Assembly: GCF_008520305.1 (NCBI RefSeq)
Contig: NZ_ML703294.1
Span: 1 to 64,000, forward strand
Length of the DNA: 64,000 nucleotides
Direction of reading: 5' to 3'
DNA from: Mesorhizobium sp. SARCC-RB16n
GTDB taxonomy: Bacteria > Pseudomonadota > Alphaproteobacteria > Rhizobiales > Rhizobiaceae
Position numbers and translations under genes: made by a program. This document shows positions 1 through 8,589 of this stretch, in pieces (position 1 is the stretch's first letter; each line of letters starts with the position of its first letter). The notes under the pieces are model-generated. The model searched no databases. It had not been told where the DNA came from and was given only the letters and a program-made list of their open reading frames with translations.

Positions 1-184
1 ACTCTTCCATCCGGAAAGGTTCGAAACTGTCCAAAGCCTCGATACGGCCATCAAGGGCTACATCGATTATTACAACCACCGCCGCATCAAACTGAAACTG
101 AAAGGGCTGGCCCCCGTGCAATACAGGACCCAGCCCTTAAATCCACCAGCTCAATGAACCGTCCAACTTTACGGGGTCAGTTCA
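1..184 (+). mobile_element. Right end of an IS3-family insertion sequence (truncated by window edge)
   Basis: The window opens inside an insertion sequence. The first 157 bases encode the C-terminal end of an IS3-type transposase. They are followed by a short non-coding end whose outer boundary, read inward from 184, begins TGAACTGACCCCG, which resembles the terminal inverted repeats of IS3/IS150-group elements. The left end is outside the window, so completeness, target duplication and subgroup cannot be judged. The element ends about 40 bases beyond the stop codon of carD. Confidence 0.75.
2..157 (+). CDS. IS3-family transposase, C-terminal fragment (5' end outside window)
   Basis: An open frame enters from the left edge and stops with TGA at 157, giving 51 residues. 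They contain the sequence YIDYYNHRRIKLKLKGL followed by APVQYR. This is the characteristic end of the DDE integrase core (rve) of IS3-family OrfB or fused transposases, where the last helix carries YxxxYN and a ...P.xYR tail. The catalytic D, D and E residues lie upstream and are not visible. The frame is intact as far as it can be read, so it could be part of a functional element. Confidence 0.8.
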   Translation, partial: LFHPERFETVQSLDTAIKGYIDYYNHRRIKLKLKGLAPVQYRTQPLNPPAQ

Positions 185-223
185 CGAAGGCCGGATTTTT
201 CGTTAACTCAGAAGGCGAAAAGC

Positions 224-805
224 TCAGGCAGCTTCTTCCTGCTCGGCTTCCTCGTTGTCGGCCTTGGCGCCGCGCTTCGGGCCTTTGTTGAGGTTGACCT
301 CGATCAGGCGCACGGCTTCGGTTTCCGACATGCGGTTGACTGCCGCGATCTCGCGCGCCATGCGGTCGAGGGCCGCCTCATAGAGCTGGCGTTCGGAATA
401 GGACTGCTCCGGCTGGTTGTCGGCGCGGTAGAGGTCGCGCACGACTTCCGAGATCGAGATCAGGTCACCCGAATTGATCTTGGCGTCATATTCCTGGGCA
501 CGGCGCGACCACATGGTGCGCTTGACGCGGGCGCGACCCTGCACCACCTTCAGCGCGCGTTCGACATAATCCTCTTCCGACAGTTTGCGCATGCCGATCG
601 AGGTCGCCTTGGCGACCGGCACCTTCAGGCGCATCTTGTCCTTCTGGAAGTCGATGACGAAAAGTTCCAGCTTGTGGCCGGCCACTTCCTGCTCGTCGAT
701 CGAGACGATCTGCCCAACGCCATGCGCCGGATAGACGATATACTCACCGGTCTTGAAACCGTGACGCGCGGCCGTGGACTTTTTCTGCGGGGTGATCGTT
801 GCCAT
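224..805 (-). CDS. carD: CarD/CdnL-family transcriptional regulator
   Basis: CarD-type proteins bind the RNA polymerase beta subunit and stabilise open promoter complexes, notably at rRNA promoters. The 193-residue protein has the RNA-polymerase-interacting Tudor-like domain at about residues 17-75 (GEYIVYPAHGVGQI) and a helical DNA-contacting domain at about 80-170. It ends in a short acidic tail. A longer frame runs upstream to 922, but the ATG at 805 is preceded by AAGGAG at good spacing and starts the conserved sequence, so it is preferred. The gene stands alone, with an IS end just beyond its stop and a 369-base gap to fdxA upstream. Confidence 0.93.
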   Translation of the reverse strand: MATITPQKKSTAARHGFKTGEYIVYPAHGVGQIVSIDEQEVAGHKLELFVIDFQKDKMRLKVPVAKATSIGMRKLSEEDYVERALKVVQGRARVKRTMWSRRAQEYDAKINSGDLISISEVVRDLYRADNQPEQSYSERQLYEAALDRMAREIAAVNRMSETEAVRLIEVNLNKGPKRGAKADNEEAEQEEAA

Positions 806-1174
806 TACGCCCTGAACTCCTTGTTGTGGGCCGGCGGCGGTGCCGGCTGAACTCACGTGATCGGGGTCACCGACCATTAGCCGCACAACAGATGAACCCA
901 CCGGAAAAGCCGGGACCGGCAAACCGCACGAACTGCGACCGCCTGGCCCAGATCACTCTGGTCCGGAATGGGATTTTCACCTTTCAGTGATTTGGGGCGT
1001 CTGCGCCATAAATCGACGTTGTGTCACCGGCATATTTCGCTGATGTAACACAAAAAGTCGGAAGAATCAAGGTTTTGGTGCAAAAGCGAAGGCCACAGCT
1101 CTGCTCCGGCTGTCAAGCCGGTTAATGTACCATGCCTCTTACGCAGCGTCATACAGGTCGCGACGCCGGTGCTG
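806..1174. promoter_or_regulatory. carD-fdxA intergenic region with inverted repeat
   Basis: This 369-base gap lies between the stop of fdxA and the start of carD, both on the minus strand, so it should hold the carD promoter. A 9-base inverted repeat with one mismatch is visible: TTGTGTCAC at 1019-1027 and GTAACACAA at 1045-1053, separated by 17 bases. It lies about 215 bases upstream of the carD start, so it could be an operator, or a weak stem behind fdxA. I see no convincing gene here; the short frames have no ribosome binding site or recognisable product. Confidence 0.45.
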
Positions 1175-1513
1175 TCAGTCGCCTTCGCCGGGTTCCGCCG
1201 AGAAATATTTCTCGAACTTTCCTGTCTCGCCGTCGAAGGTCTTGGCGTCGGCCGGCGGCTCCTTCTTGGCGGTGATGTTAGGCCATTTCTCGGCATATTC
1301 AGTGTTGATCTGCAGCCATTTGTCGAGGCCCGACTCGGTGTCGGGCTTGATCGCGTCGGCCGGGCATTCCGGTTCGCAGACGCCGCAGTCGATGCACTCG
1401 TCGGGATGGATGACGAGCATGTTCTCGCCTTCGTAGAAACAGTCGACCGGACAGACCTCGATGCAGTCCATATATTTGCATTTGATGCAGTTGTCGGTCA
1501 CGACATAGGTCAT
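1175..1513 (-). CDS. fdxA: 7Fe ferredoxin FdxA ([3Fe-4S][4Fe-4S])
   Basis: This is a 112-residue ferredoxin of the Azotobacter FdI type, a cytoplasmic low-potential electron carrier. Cysteines sit at 9, 12, 17, 21, 25, 40, 43, 46 and 50. By analogy with FdI, C9, C17 and C50 would hold the [3Fe-4S] cluster and C21, C40, C43 and C46 the [4Fe-4S] cluster. The C-terminal extension of about 50 residues ([15 protein letters not shown]) is typical of the longer alphaproteobacterial FdxA. The gene lies downstream of the S4 protein and helicase genes in the same direction, but a 234-base gap suggests its own promoter. The partner oxidoreductase cannot be told from context. Confidence 0.93.
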   Translation of the reverse strand: MTYVVTDNCIKCKYMDCIEVCPVDCFYEGENMLVIHPDECIDCGVCEPECPADAIKPDTESGLDKWLQINTEYAEKWPNITAKKEPPADAKTFDGETGKFEKYFSAEPGEGD

Positions 1514-1747
1514 CGGTCGGCTCCGGGATGTCCCGTTTTTGTTGGCTTTTTTTGTGAGGTAACGCCTTTATCGGCTGCTTGCAAGGGTGGCCATTCCCAG
1601 TGGCGTCAGGGTTTGGGAATGGAATTCCAGGTGGGCGGTGCCGCGAAGGCCCGACATGCCCCGCCGACCGTCCTGTTTGCCGCTCAGGGTTCCGCTTTTG
1701 TTTGTCGTTCCTGTGGGGAAAAACACCCCGCGTTTGGTCGACAGGGC

Positions 1748-2134
1748 TCAATCTTCGTCAAGCAATCGGTCGGTCTGGCGGCGCTCTTTCTTGGTCGGGC
1801 GGCCGCTGCCGGCCTCGCGCAGCGCCGGAATGGCATCGGGAAGGGCGTCGGCCCTGGGCGCGGGCGGCGGCGACATGTCTTCATAAAGAGTGCGGGCTTC
1901 CTCGGCCGGGCCGCGCCGCACACCAGCGCCGAGCACCTTCCAGACGAAGATACGCCGGTCCAGCGTGATGGTCAGCACGTCGCCCTGCTTGACCAGATCG
2001 GAGGCCTGCGCTGCTTTGTCGCGATTGATGCGCACGCGGCCGGCGACCACCAATTTGGCCGCCAGCGAGCGCGATTTTACCGCGCGCGAGAAGAACAGCC
2101 ATTTGTCGATGCGCTGGCGGCCTTCGGCAACCAT
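1748..2134 (-). CDS. S4-domain RNA-binding protein (Hsp15-like)
   Basis: This is a 128-residue protein with an S4 RNA-binding domain at about residues 6-65 (RIDKWLFFSRAVKSRSLAAK, then VVAGRVRIN). Hsp15-type proteins bind the large ribosomal subunit carrying stalled nascent chains. The remaining third is basic and proline-rich and ends in an RRQTDRLLDED tail. The gene follows the helicase by 10 bases on the same strand, so the two are very likely co-transcribed, which supports a shared role in RNA or ribosome metabolism. The exact RNA target is not known from sequence. Confidence 0.85.
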   Translation of the reverse strand: MVAEGRQRIDKWLFFSRAVKSRSLAAKLVVAGRVRINRDKAAQASDLVKQGDVLTITLDRRIFVWKVLGAGVRRGPAEEARTLYEDMSPPPAPRADALPDAIPALREAGSGRPTKKERRQTDRLLDED

Positions 2135-2144
2135 CGAAGGGAGC

Positions 2145-5100
2145 CTACTTCTTTAATTGGTCGCGCAAGGCGGCGAGCTTGGCGAAGGGGGAATCAGGAT
2201 CGAAGCGCACCGGGCGCTCCTCGCGCGGCTTGGGCTGGAAGGCGGGCTTTCCGCCTCCCTTGCCGCGATCAGCATCCTTGCCTTCCGGCCTGCCGCCCTT
2301 CCAGTCTGGACGGCCTTCGCGGCGGTCGGGACGATCGCCTTGCGGGCGTCCGTCGCGGCGCTGCTCGCCTTCGCCTTGCGGCCTCGGCTTGAACTTCGAG
2401 CGGTCGAAGCGCGGCTTGCCGGCGCCGTCGCGGCGTCCTTCATGGGCGGGACGGTCTGCGGGCGTGCCTGTTGCCTGTTCGCCGCCGGCATCGGCCGGCG
2501 CGTTGCTTCGGCCGCGCGCCTGTCCGTTTTGCGGGCGGTTGTTGCGGCCGTCGCGATGGCGCGGACGCTGGTCAAAGCGACCTTGGCGCCACAGCAGGAT
2601 CGGCTTTGGCGCTTCGGCTTCCGGTGCGGGTCCGCTGGCGACTTCCTGCACTGCAACCGGTTCGGCGGCATCCGTCGGCGCGGAGGCCTCCACGGTTGGC
2701 TCCGTCGCTGCGGCTCCCTCCGTGGGCGTGGCCTCAATCTCGGCAGTTTCAGGTTCGGCCTGCGGTTCAACCGGCGCTGGCTCGGCGGGTTCAACAGCGG
2801 CTTCGGCTACAGGCGCTTCTTCATCCGCGACTTCAGCCGTGGCTTCCGCCTGCTCCTGCACGACAGCGTCCGCTGGCGCGTCTGCTACGGCTTCGGCTGG
2901 AACCTCCGTCTCCGCGGTGGTTGCCGCGTCCGGCACCAGCTCCGATCCTTCGGCGGCCGGCGATGCTGCTTCTTCCACTGCCCTGGCATGTTCCACGCGG
3001 GCTGCCTCTTCGGCTGCGGCTGCCTGCTTGGCCGCGGCGGCTTCCCGCGCGGCGGTGTCCTGCGCTTCCAGCCGTGCCTTGACTTCCGCAGGCGGCTTCG
3101 GCTCGGCGCGATAGCCGAGGCCCTTCAGGATCTCTTCCATGTCGTCGGCGGTGGCGCCGAGGATCGACATCATCGGCGGCGTCACCATGAAGGACTGGCC
3201 GTCATAGGCGCCGTCCGGCCGCTGGCCGAGGCCGGGCTTCCAGTTGGTCGCCGGGCGGATCAGGTCGGCCAGCCGCTCGAGAATGTCGATGCGCACAGCG
3301 CGGCGGCCGAGGTTGCGGTAGCCGGCAAGCTTGTAGAACGCCTTGTCGAAGGCCGGATCGATGACAACAGAGGTGCGGCCCGATGCCAGCGCGTGGACGA
3401 CGTCGCCGAAGCCGGGTTTGTCCTTGCCATCGTTCTTCAGCGCCCACAGCAAGGTCACCAGCCCGGCGGGAGCCGGCTTGATCAGCGCCGGCACGAAGAC
3501 GTGGTAGGCACCGAAGCGCACGCCGAGCCGGCGAAGTGCCGCGCGACCTTCCTGGTCGAGCGACTTCATTTCCTCGGCGATGTCGCGGCGATTGATGAGG
3601 CCGAAGTTCTCCACGAGCTGGAAGGCGATGCCGCGGCCGATACCGGAAATCTGCTCGGCATTTTTCAGGTCGACCAGCGGCTTCAGCAGGGATTCGATCT
3701 GGAAATTGACGAAGCGCTCGGCACGCGCGGCAACCTTGTCGCGCGCCGGGCCAGTGAGCTGTTCATCGGCCAGCAGCACCAGGCGAGGCTTCAGCGCGTC
3801 CTCGCCCGAAACCAGCGTGCCGATCGGGGCGCCAATCCAGCGCAGCGTGCCGTCCGAACCGAGCGCGAGGTCGCCATTGGCGCAGGCGCCGAAGCGCTCC
3901 GCACGTGCATCGAATTCGGCGGCCAGCGCCTTTTGCGCGGCCGTGCGCACGGCCTTGGCGTCTTCGCCGCCGGCGGTCTGGTCGGCGGTGAAGCGGAACC
4001 CTTGCAACTCGCCGACATGATGGCCTTCGACAAGGACGGTTCCGGTAGGACTGATTTCGGCTTCAGGCATGGTATTTTCTCTAAGGCGCCGCATGAGGAC
4101 GGAAGTCCTGCGGTCTACGAAGCGTTTCGTCAACCGCTCATGCAGCGCATCCGACAATCTGTCTTCGATTTCGCGCGTCTTTTCCTGCCAGTGTGCCTGA
4201 TCGGCCAGCCAGCCGGGCCGGTTCGACACGAATGTCCAGGTGCGGATCTGGGCGATGCGGTGCGACAGCGTATCGATGTCGCCTTCGGTGGTGTCGGCGC
4301 GGCGCACCTGCTCGGCCATGTAATTCTCGTCGACATGGCCATGCCGGGCGAGGTCCGTGTAGATCGAGGCGATCAGGTCGGCATGCTGGGCGGGCGCAAT
4401 CTTGCGATAGTCCGGCAGCGCGCAGGCTTCCCACAGCAGCGCAACGCGTTTGGCATTGGTCGCGAGGGCGCGGATGTCTTCGTCGCGGGAGAGATGTTCG
4501 AGCGCCTGTGCATCGACGGCCGGCAGGGCGCGCGTCAGTCCCTCGACCGGGGCGTTGGTTTCGATGGAGCGCTTCAGCGCATCGAGGCTGGCGAAATCGA
4601 ATTGGGCGGTGCGCCACTGCAGCACCTTCACCGGATCGAAGTCATGGCTCTCGATCTTCTGGACCAGGTCCTCGTCCAGCGGATCGACCTGGCCGGTGAC
4701 GCCGAACGTGCCGTCGCGCAGATGCCGGCCGGCGCGGCCGGCGATCTGGCCGAGTTCGGCCGCTGTCAAATTGCGGTACTGGTAGCCGTCGAACTTGCGG
4801 TTCTGGGCAAAGGCGACATGGTCGAGATCGAGGTTGAGACCCATGCCGATCGCGTCGGTGGCTATGAGGTAGTCGACATCGCCCGACTGGAACAGCGCCA
4901 CCTGGGCATTGCGGGTGCGGGGCGACAGCGCCCCGAGAACCACCGCCGCACCGCCCTGCTGGCGCCGGATCAGCTCGGCGATGGCGTAGACCTCGTCGGC
5001 GGAGAAGGCGACGATCGCGGTGCGCCGCGGCAGGCGCGTCAGTTTCTTGGAGCCGGCATAGGCCAGATGCGACAGCCGCGGCCGCGTCACCACCGAGACG

Positions 5101-5549
5101 CCCTTCAGCAGCCGCTGGAGAATGCCGTGCATGGTGGCCGCGCCGAGCAGCAGCGTTTCCTGGCGGCCGCGCAGATGCAGGATGCGATCGGTGAAGATAT
5201 GGCCGCGCTCGAGGTCGCCTGCCAGTTGCACCTCGTCGATGGCGACGAAAGCGGCGTCGGTCTCGCGCGGCATGGCTTCGACGGTACAGACCGAATATCT
5301 GGCGCCCGGCGGCTGGATCTTCTCCTCGCCGGTGATCAGCGCCACCTTGTGAGCGCCAACTTTCTCGCAGACGCGCGTGTAGACTTCCCGGGCCAGCAGC
5401 CTCAGCGGCAGGCCGATGACGCCGGTTTCGTGCGCCACCATGCGCTCGATGGCGAGATGGGTCTTGCCCGTGTTGGTCGGGCCAAGCACGGCGGTCACGT
5501 CGCGGCCCGACAGGATCAGCGGCTCGGTGTGTTTCTGCTGGATGTTCAT
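2145..5549 (-). CDS. SUV3-like DEAD/DEAH-box RNA helicase with long low-complexity tail
   Basis: This is a 1134-residue superfamily 2 helicase resembling mitochondrial SUV3, which unwinds RNA during degradation. Motif I (GPTNTGKT) is at about residues 23-30, DEVQ (motif II) at about 105-108, and a motif VI-like QIAGRAGRH near 270. The catalytic half is followed by helical domains up to about residue 790. The last ~340 residues are low complexity: first Ala/Glu-rich and acidic, then Arg/Gly-rich and basic, consistent with an RNA-binding tail. The ATG at 5549 is chosen because the helicase homology begins there, although no strong Shine-Dalgarno is visible. The S4 protein gene follows after 10 bases. 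Confidence 0.87.
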   Translation of the reverse strand: MNIQQKHTEPLILSGRDVTAVLGPTNTGKTHLAIERMVAHETGVIGLPLRLLAREVYTRVCEKVGAHKVALITGEEKIQPPGARYSVCTVEAMPRETDAAFVAIDEVQLAGDLERGHIFTDRILHLRGRQETLLLGAATMHGILQRLLKGVSVVTRPRLSHLAYAGSKKLTRLPRRTAIVAFSADEVYAIAELIRRQQGGAAVVLGALSPRTRNAQVALFQSGDVDYLIATDAIGMGLNLDLDHVAFAQNRKFDGYQYRNLTAAELGQIAGRAGRHLRDGTFGVTGQVDPLDEDLVQKIESHDFDPVKVLQWRTAQFDFASLDALKRSIETNAPVEGLTRALPAVDAQALEHLSRDEDIRALATNAKRVALLWEACALPDYRKIAPAQHADLIASIYTDLARHGHVDENYMAEQVRRADTTEGDIDTLSHRIAQIRTWTFVSNRPGWLADQAHWQEKTREIEDRLSDALHERLTKRFVDRRTSVLMRRLRENTMPEAEISPTGTVLVEGHHVGELQGFRFTADQTAGGEDAKAVRTAAQKALAAEFDARAERFGACANGDLALGSDGTLRWIGAPIGTLVSGEDALKPRLVLLADEQLTGPARDKVAARAERFVNFQIESLLKPLVDLKNAEQISGIGRGIAFQLVENFGLINRRDIAEEMKSLDQEGRAALRRLGVRFGAYHVFVPALIKPAPAGLVTLLWALKNDGKDKPGFGDVVHALASGRTSVVIDPAFDKAFYKLAGYRNLGRRAVRIDILERLADLIRPATNWKPGLGQRPDGAYDGQSFMVTPPMMSILGATADDMEEILKGLGYRAEPKPPAEVKARLEAQDTAAREAAAAKQAAAAEEAARVEHARAVEEAASPAAEGSELVPDAATTAETEVPAEAVADAPADAVVQEQAEATAEVADEEAPVAEAAVEPAEPAPVEPQAEPETAEIEATPTEGAAATEPTVEASAPTDAAEPVAVQEVASGPAPEAEAPKPILLWRQGRFDQRPRHRDGRNNRPQNGQARGRSNAPADAGGEQATGTPADRPAHEGRRDGAGKPRFDRSKFKPRPQGEGEQRRDGRPQGDRPDRREGRPDWKGGRPEGKDADRGKGGGKPAFQPKPREERPVRFDPDSPFAKLAALRDQLKK

Positions 5550-6282
5550 CGGCTCGGAAATAAGGCTTTCTGGCCTCTCGTTGTCGGGAGCGTGCCTGCA
5601 CGGCGCGTATGACAGCCGACACATAGGGATTTCGGGCGCGAAGCGAAAGCGGAATGTTCCGGCCGGGTTCCGAAGACGCCCGCGCCAACCCGCAAATGAG
5701 CCTCTGCTTAACAGTTGGAACGAGTCTGGAACGAATCAGCGACGAATCGCTGACTTCGAGAGATTCAGCTTTTGTTCACGGCTAGATATGGATTTTGTGA
5801 CGACGAGTCTCACCACATGCTGAATCGCCGAACTGGCCCGTTTTATGCTAGGTAGGCCTCGCCGTTAACTTTTGCCGGTAAACGATGCTGGAAGTACGGT
5901 ACGCTCCGCTCAACATTATGAAATTGTTAATCTTTCTGAACTCGACGTTAAGGAATTGCAGGCAATCGCGGCCATTAATGTTAATATTGCGCTCAAAGCC
6001 GGAACGAATCGGCGACAAATCAGCGCCAGCGGTATTTTCTCCTTTTGTTCCCTCAATATCTTGTGTTGTGAACAGCTTATCCACCGAGGATTCACAGGCT
6101 TAACCACAGGTTTCGCGCAGGCGCCGCCGTCGCCATTAACCTTTGCGTGCCGGATTGGGACATTGCGCGATTGCCAAGCCTTCCGAGGCTTCAGGCGTCA
6201 TTTGAAAGCGGACCGATTTCCCGGTCCGCTTGTCGCGGGGCTCGCGTCGATCCCCAGCCGTTGGCTACGATGAGAAGACGTC
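5550..6282. promoter_or_regulatory. AT-rich 733-base intergenic region with dense GANTC sites and DnaA-box-like sequences
   Basis: This gap between phbB and the helicase is clearly more AT-rich than its surroundings. Six GANTC sites (the CcrM methylation target) fall at 5722, 5733, 5744, 5762, 5805 and 5822, with two more at 6006 and 6089. A perfect hairpin TCAGCGA-CGAA-TCGCTGA lies at 5736-5753. Two sequences each one base from the DnaA box TTATCCACA occur at 6077 (TTATCCACC) and 6100 (TTAACCACA). GAACGAATC occurs near 5730 and again near 6002. It must contain the helicase promoter. No gene is convincing; short frames here lack ribosome binding sites and homology. Confidence 0.6.
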
Positions 6283-7008
6283 TCAGACGAAGTACTGGCC
6301 GCCATTGGCGGTGAGAGTCGAGCCGGTGATGAAGCCAGCATCTTCGGAAGCGAGGAAGACGACGCAGCGCGCGATCTCTTCCGGTTCGCCGAGGCGGCCG
6401 ACCGGGATTTGCGGGATGATGCGTTCGTTGAGCACCTTCTCGTCGATTGCCTTGACCATCTCGGTGGCGATGTAGCCCGGGCAGATGACGTTGACGGTGA
6501 TGCCCGCGCGGGCGCCTTCCTGGGCGAGCGCCTTCGAGAAGCCGATGTCGCCGGCCTTGGCGGCGGAGTAGTTGACCTGGCCGGCCTGGCCCTTCTGGCC
6601 GTTGATCGAGGAGATGGTGATGACGCGGCCGAACTTGCGGTCGCGCATGCCGCCCCACAGCGGATGCGTCATGTTGAAGACGCCGGACAGATTGGTGTCG
6701 ATGACCTCTTTCCACTGATCGCGCGTCAACTTGTGGAACATGGCGTCGCGGGTGATGCCGGCATTGTTGACCAGTACGGAGACCGGGCCGAGGTCGGCCT
6801 CGACGTTCTTGATGCCGGCTGCGCAAGCGTCATAGTCGGCGACCGACCATTTATAAACCGGAATGCCGGTCTCGGCCTTGAACTTCGCCGCCGCGTCGTC
6901 GTTGCCGGCATAGTTCGCGGCAACCGAATAGCCGGCAGTCTTCAAAGCGATCGAGATGGCAGCGCCGATACCGCGCGATCCACCCGTGACGATTGCAACC
7001 TTGGTCAT
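6283..7008 (-). CDS. phbB: Acetoacetyl-CoA reductase PhbB
   Basis: This NADPH-dependent short-chain dehydrogenase/reductase converts acetoacetyl-CoA to (R)-3-hydroxybutyryl-CoA, the second step of polyhydroxybutyrate synthesis. The 241-residue protein has the dinucleotide motif TGGSRGIG at residues 8-15, an NNAG motif in VLVNNAGITRD, and the catalytic YxxxK as NYSAAKAG. It matches the usual PhaB length. The ATG at 7008 is preceded by AAGGGGA; a longer upstream frame has no homology. It lies 106 bases downstream of phbA on the same strand, the standard phbAB order. Confidence 0.96.
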   Translation of the reverse strand: MTKVAIVTGGSRGIGAAISIALKTAGYSVAANYAGNDDAAAKFKAETGIPVYKWSVADYDACAAGIKNVEADLGPVSVLVNNAGITRDAMFHKLTRDQWKEVIDTNLSGVFNMTHPLWGGMRDRKFGRVITISSINGQKGQAGQVNYSAAKAGDIGFSKALAQEGARAGITVNVICPGYIATEMVKAIDEKVLNERIIPQIPVGRLGEPEEIARCVVFLASEDAGFITGSTLTANGGQYFV

Positions 7009-7114
7009 GCATTTCCCCTTTTTGAAATCGCCCTGTTGTCGGGCTTGGCAGGCACTGGATTTGCTACAGGCACTACATATGAAACGGGCGGCTCGCGCCG
7101 CCCGTCCAAATCTG

Positions 7115-8293
7115 TCAGAGAGCCTCCACGCACATGGCGACGCCCATGCCGCCGCCGATGCATAGGGTGGCGAGACCCTTCTTGGCGCCGCGTCGGCGCA
7201 TCTCGAAGACCAGCGTGTTGAAGACGCGGGCGCCCGAGGCGCCGATCGGATGGCCGATGGCGATGGCGCCGCCATTGACGTTGACGATCGAGGGATCCCA
7301 GCCCATGTCCTTGTTGACTGCGCAGGCCTGCGCGGCGAAGGCCTCGTTGGCCTCGACCAGATCGAGATCGCCGACCGACCAGCCCGCCTTTTCCAACGCC
7401 TTGCGCGAGGCGGGAATGGGTCCGGTGCCCATGATCGCCGGATCGACGCCGGCGGTTGCCCAAGAGGCGATGCGCGCCAGCGGGGTGATGCCGCGCCTGG
7501 CGGCTTCCGCTTCGCTCATCAGCAGCGCGCCGGCGGCACCGTCATTGATGCCAGAGGCGTTGGCCGCGGTCACCGTGCCGTCCTTGTCGAAGGCCGGCTT
7601 CAGCTTGGTCATGGCATCGATCGTGGCGCCGTGGCGGATGTATTCGTCCTGGTCGACAATGGTGTCGCCCTTCTTGCCCTTGATGGTGAAGGCGACGATC
7701 TCGTCCTTGAACTTGCCGGCCTTCTGCGCGGCCTCGGCCTTGTTCTGCGAGGCCAGCGCGAACTGGTCCTGGTCGTCGCGGGTGATCTGGAACTGGCGGG
7801 CGACGTTCTCGGCCGTGTTGCCCATGTGGTAGCCGTTGAAGGCGTCCCACAGCCCATCCTTGATCATGGTGTCGATCATCTTGTAGTCGCCCATCTTGAC
7901 GCCGGCACGCAGGTGCTCGGCGTGCGGCGACAGCGACATCGATTCCTGGCCGCCGGCGATGATCACCTTGGCGTCGCCGGTGGCGATCTGCTGCATGCCG
8001 AGCGCGATGGCCCGAAGGCCCGAGCCGCAAACCTGGTTGAGGCCCCAGGCGGTGGTCTCCTTGGGCAGGCCGGCAAGGATCGAGGCCTGGCGGGCCGGGT
8101 TCTGGCCTTGCGCCGCGGTCAGCACCTGGCCGAGTATGACCTCGTCGACCTCGCCCGCCTCGACACCGGCACGCGCCAAAAGTTCCTTGACGACGACGGC
8201 GCCGAGTTCATGTGCGGGCGTGGCGGCGAAGGCGCCGTTGAAGGAGCCTACAGCGGTACGCGCGGCGCTGGCAATGACGATGGAAGCGGACAT
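7115..8293 (-). CDS. phbA: Acetyl-CoA acetyltransferase (beta-ketothiolase) PhbA
   Basis: This 392-residue thiolase condenses two acetyl-CoA molecules to acetoacetyl-CoA, the first step of polyhydroxybutyrate synthesis. It shows the acyl-accepting cysteine in [11 protein letters not shown] (near residue 89), the conserved histidine in [10 protein letters not shown] and the C-terminal active-site cysteine in [13 protein letters not shown]. Length and motifs agree with biosynthetic PhaA. It is the first gene of the phbA-phbB pair and is divergent from phaR, whose product is expected to control this pathway in response to polymer. Confidence 0.96.
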   Translation of the reverse strand: MSASIVIASAARTAVGSFNGAFAATPAHELGAVVVKELLARAGVEAGEVDEVILGQVLTAAQGQNPARQASILAGLPKETTAWGLNQVCGSGLRAIALGMQQIATGDAKVIIAGGQESMSLSPHAEHLRAGVKMGDYKMIDTMIKDGLWDAFNGYHMGNTAENVARQFQITRDDQDQFALASQNKAEAAQKAGKFKDEIVAFTIKGKKGDTIVDQDEYIRHGATIDAMTKLKPAFDKDGTVTAANASGINDGAAGALLMSEAEAARRGITPLARIASWATAGVDPAIMGTGPIPASRKALEKAGWSVGDLDLVEANEAFAAQACAVNKDMGWDPSIVNVNGGAIAIGHPIGASGARVFNTLVFEMRRRGAKKGLATLCIGGGMGVAMCVEAL

Positions 8294-8589
8294 TTTCTTC
8301 TCCAGACTTCAAGGGTGTTGTTGTGCCGTTGAGGACTTTTCTTGCCCTTTCCCAATCCCAAGTCAAACCGGAAATCGGCATGGCGCCGTTGGGTCGCAAG
8401 CAGGTCGTGCATCATGGTGCCGGCGGTCTGGCCGCTGCTGCGCAGCATATTTAGCCTGCCATGCAGCATTATATGATCCCGCACTGCACAAACTGCTTGG
8501 AATTATGAGGCTTTTGCGCATATCCTCAAAAAGGGCGCAATCGTTACCGGCTGCTTACTCAGGCGTGCCGGTGTCCGGGGAGGATGCAG
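8294..8589. promoter_or_regulatory. Divergent phbA/phaR promoter region with TGC dyads
   Basis: The 296 bases between phbA and phaR must carry both promoters. Two short dyads built from TGC/GCA lie on the phaR side: GCTGCGCAGC at 8437-8446 and CTGCCATGCAG at 8456-8466, followed by further TGC words (ACTGCACAAACTGC near 8482-8495). PhaR-type regulators are known to recognise TGC-rich DNA and to repress their own gene, so these are plausible PhaR sites. No gene is seen in the gap. Confidence 0.45.

Noticed and set aside
2157-5612. 1151-codon open frame on the plus strand opposite the helicase
   Set aside because: It mirrors the helicase almost exactly, which is the usual effect of GC-rich codon bias in the antisense frame. 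Its protein is Arg/Gly-rich with no domain and no ribosome site.
5550-6282. Confirmed chromosomal replication origin
   Set aside because: DnaA-box-like words and GANTC sites are suggestive, but origin marker genes (hemE, dnaA, parAB) are absent and skew cannot be judged in one window. Reported only as a candidate regulatory region.
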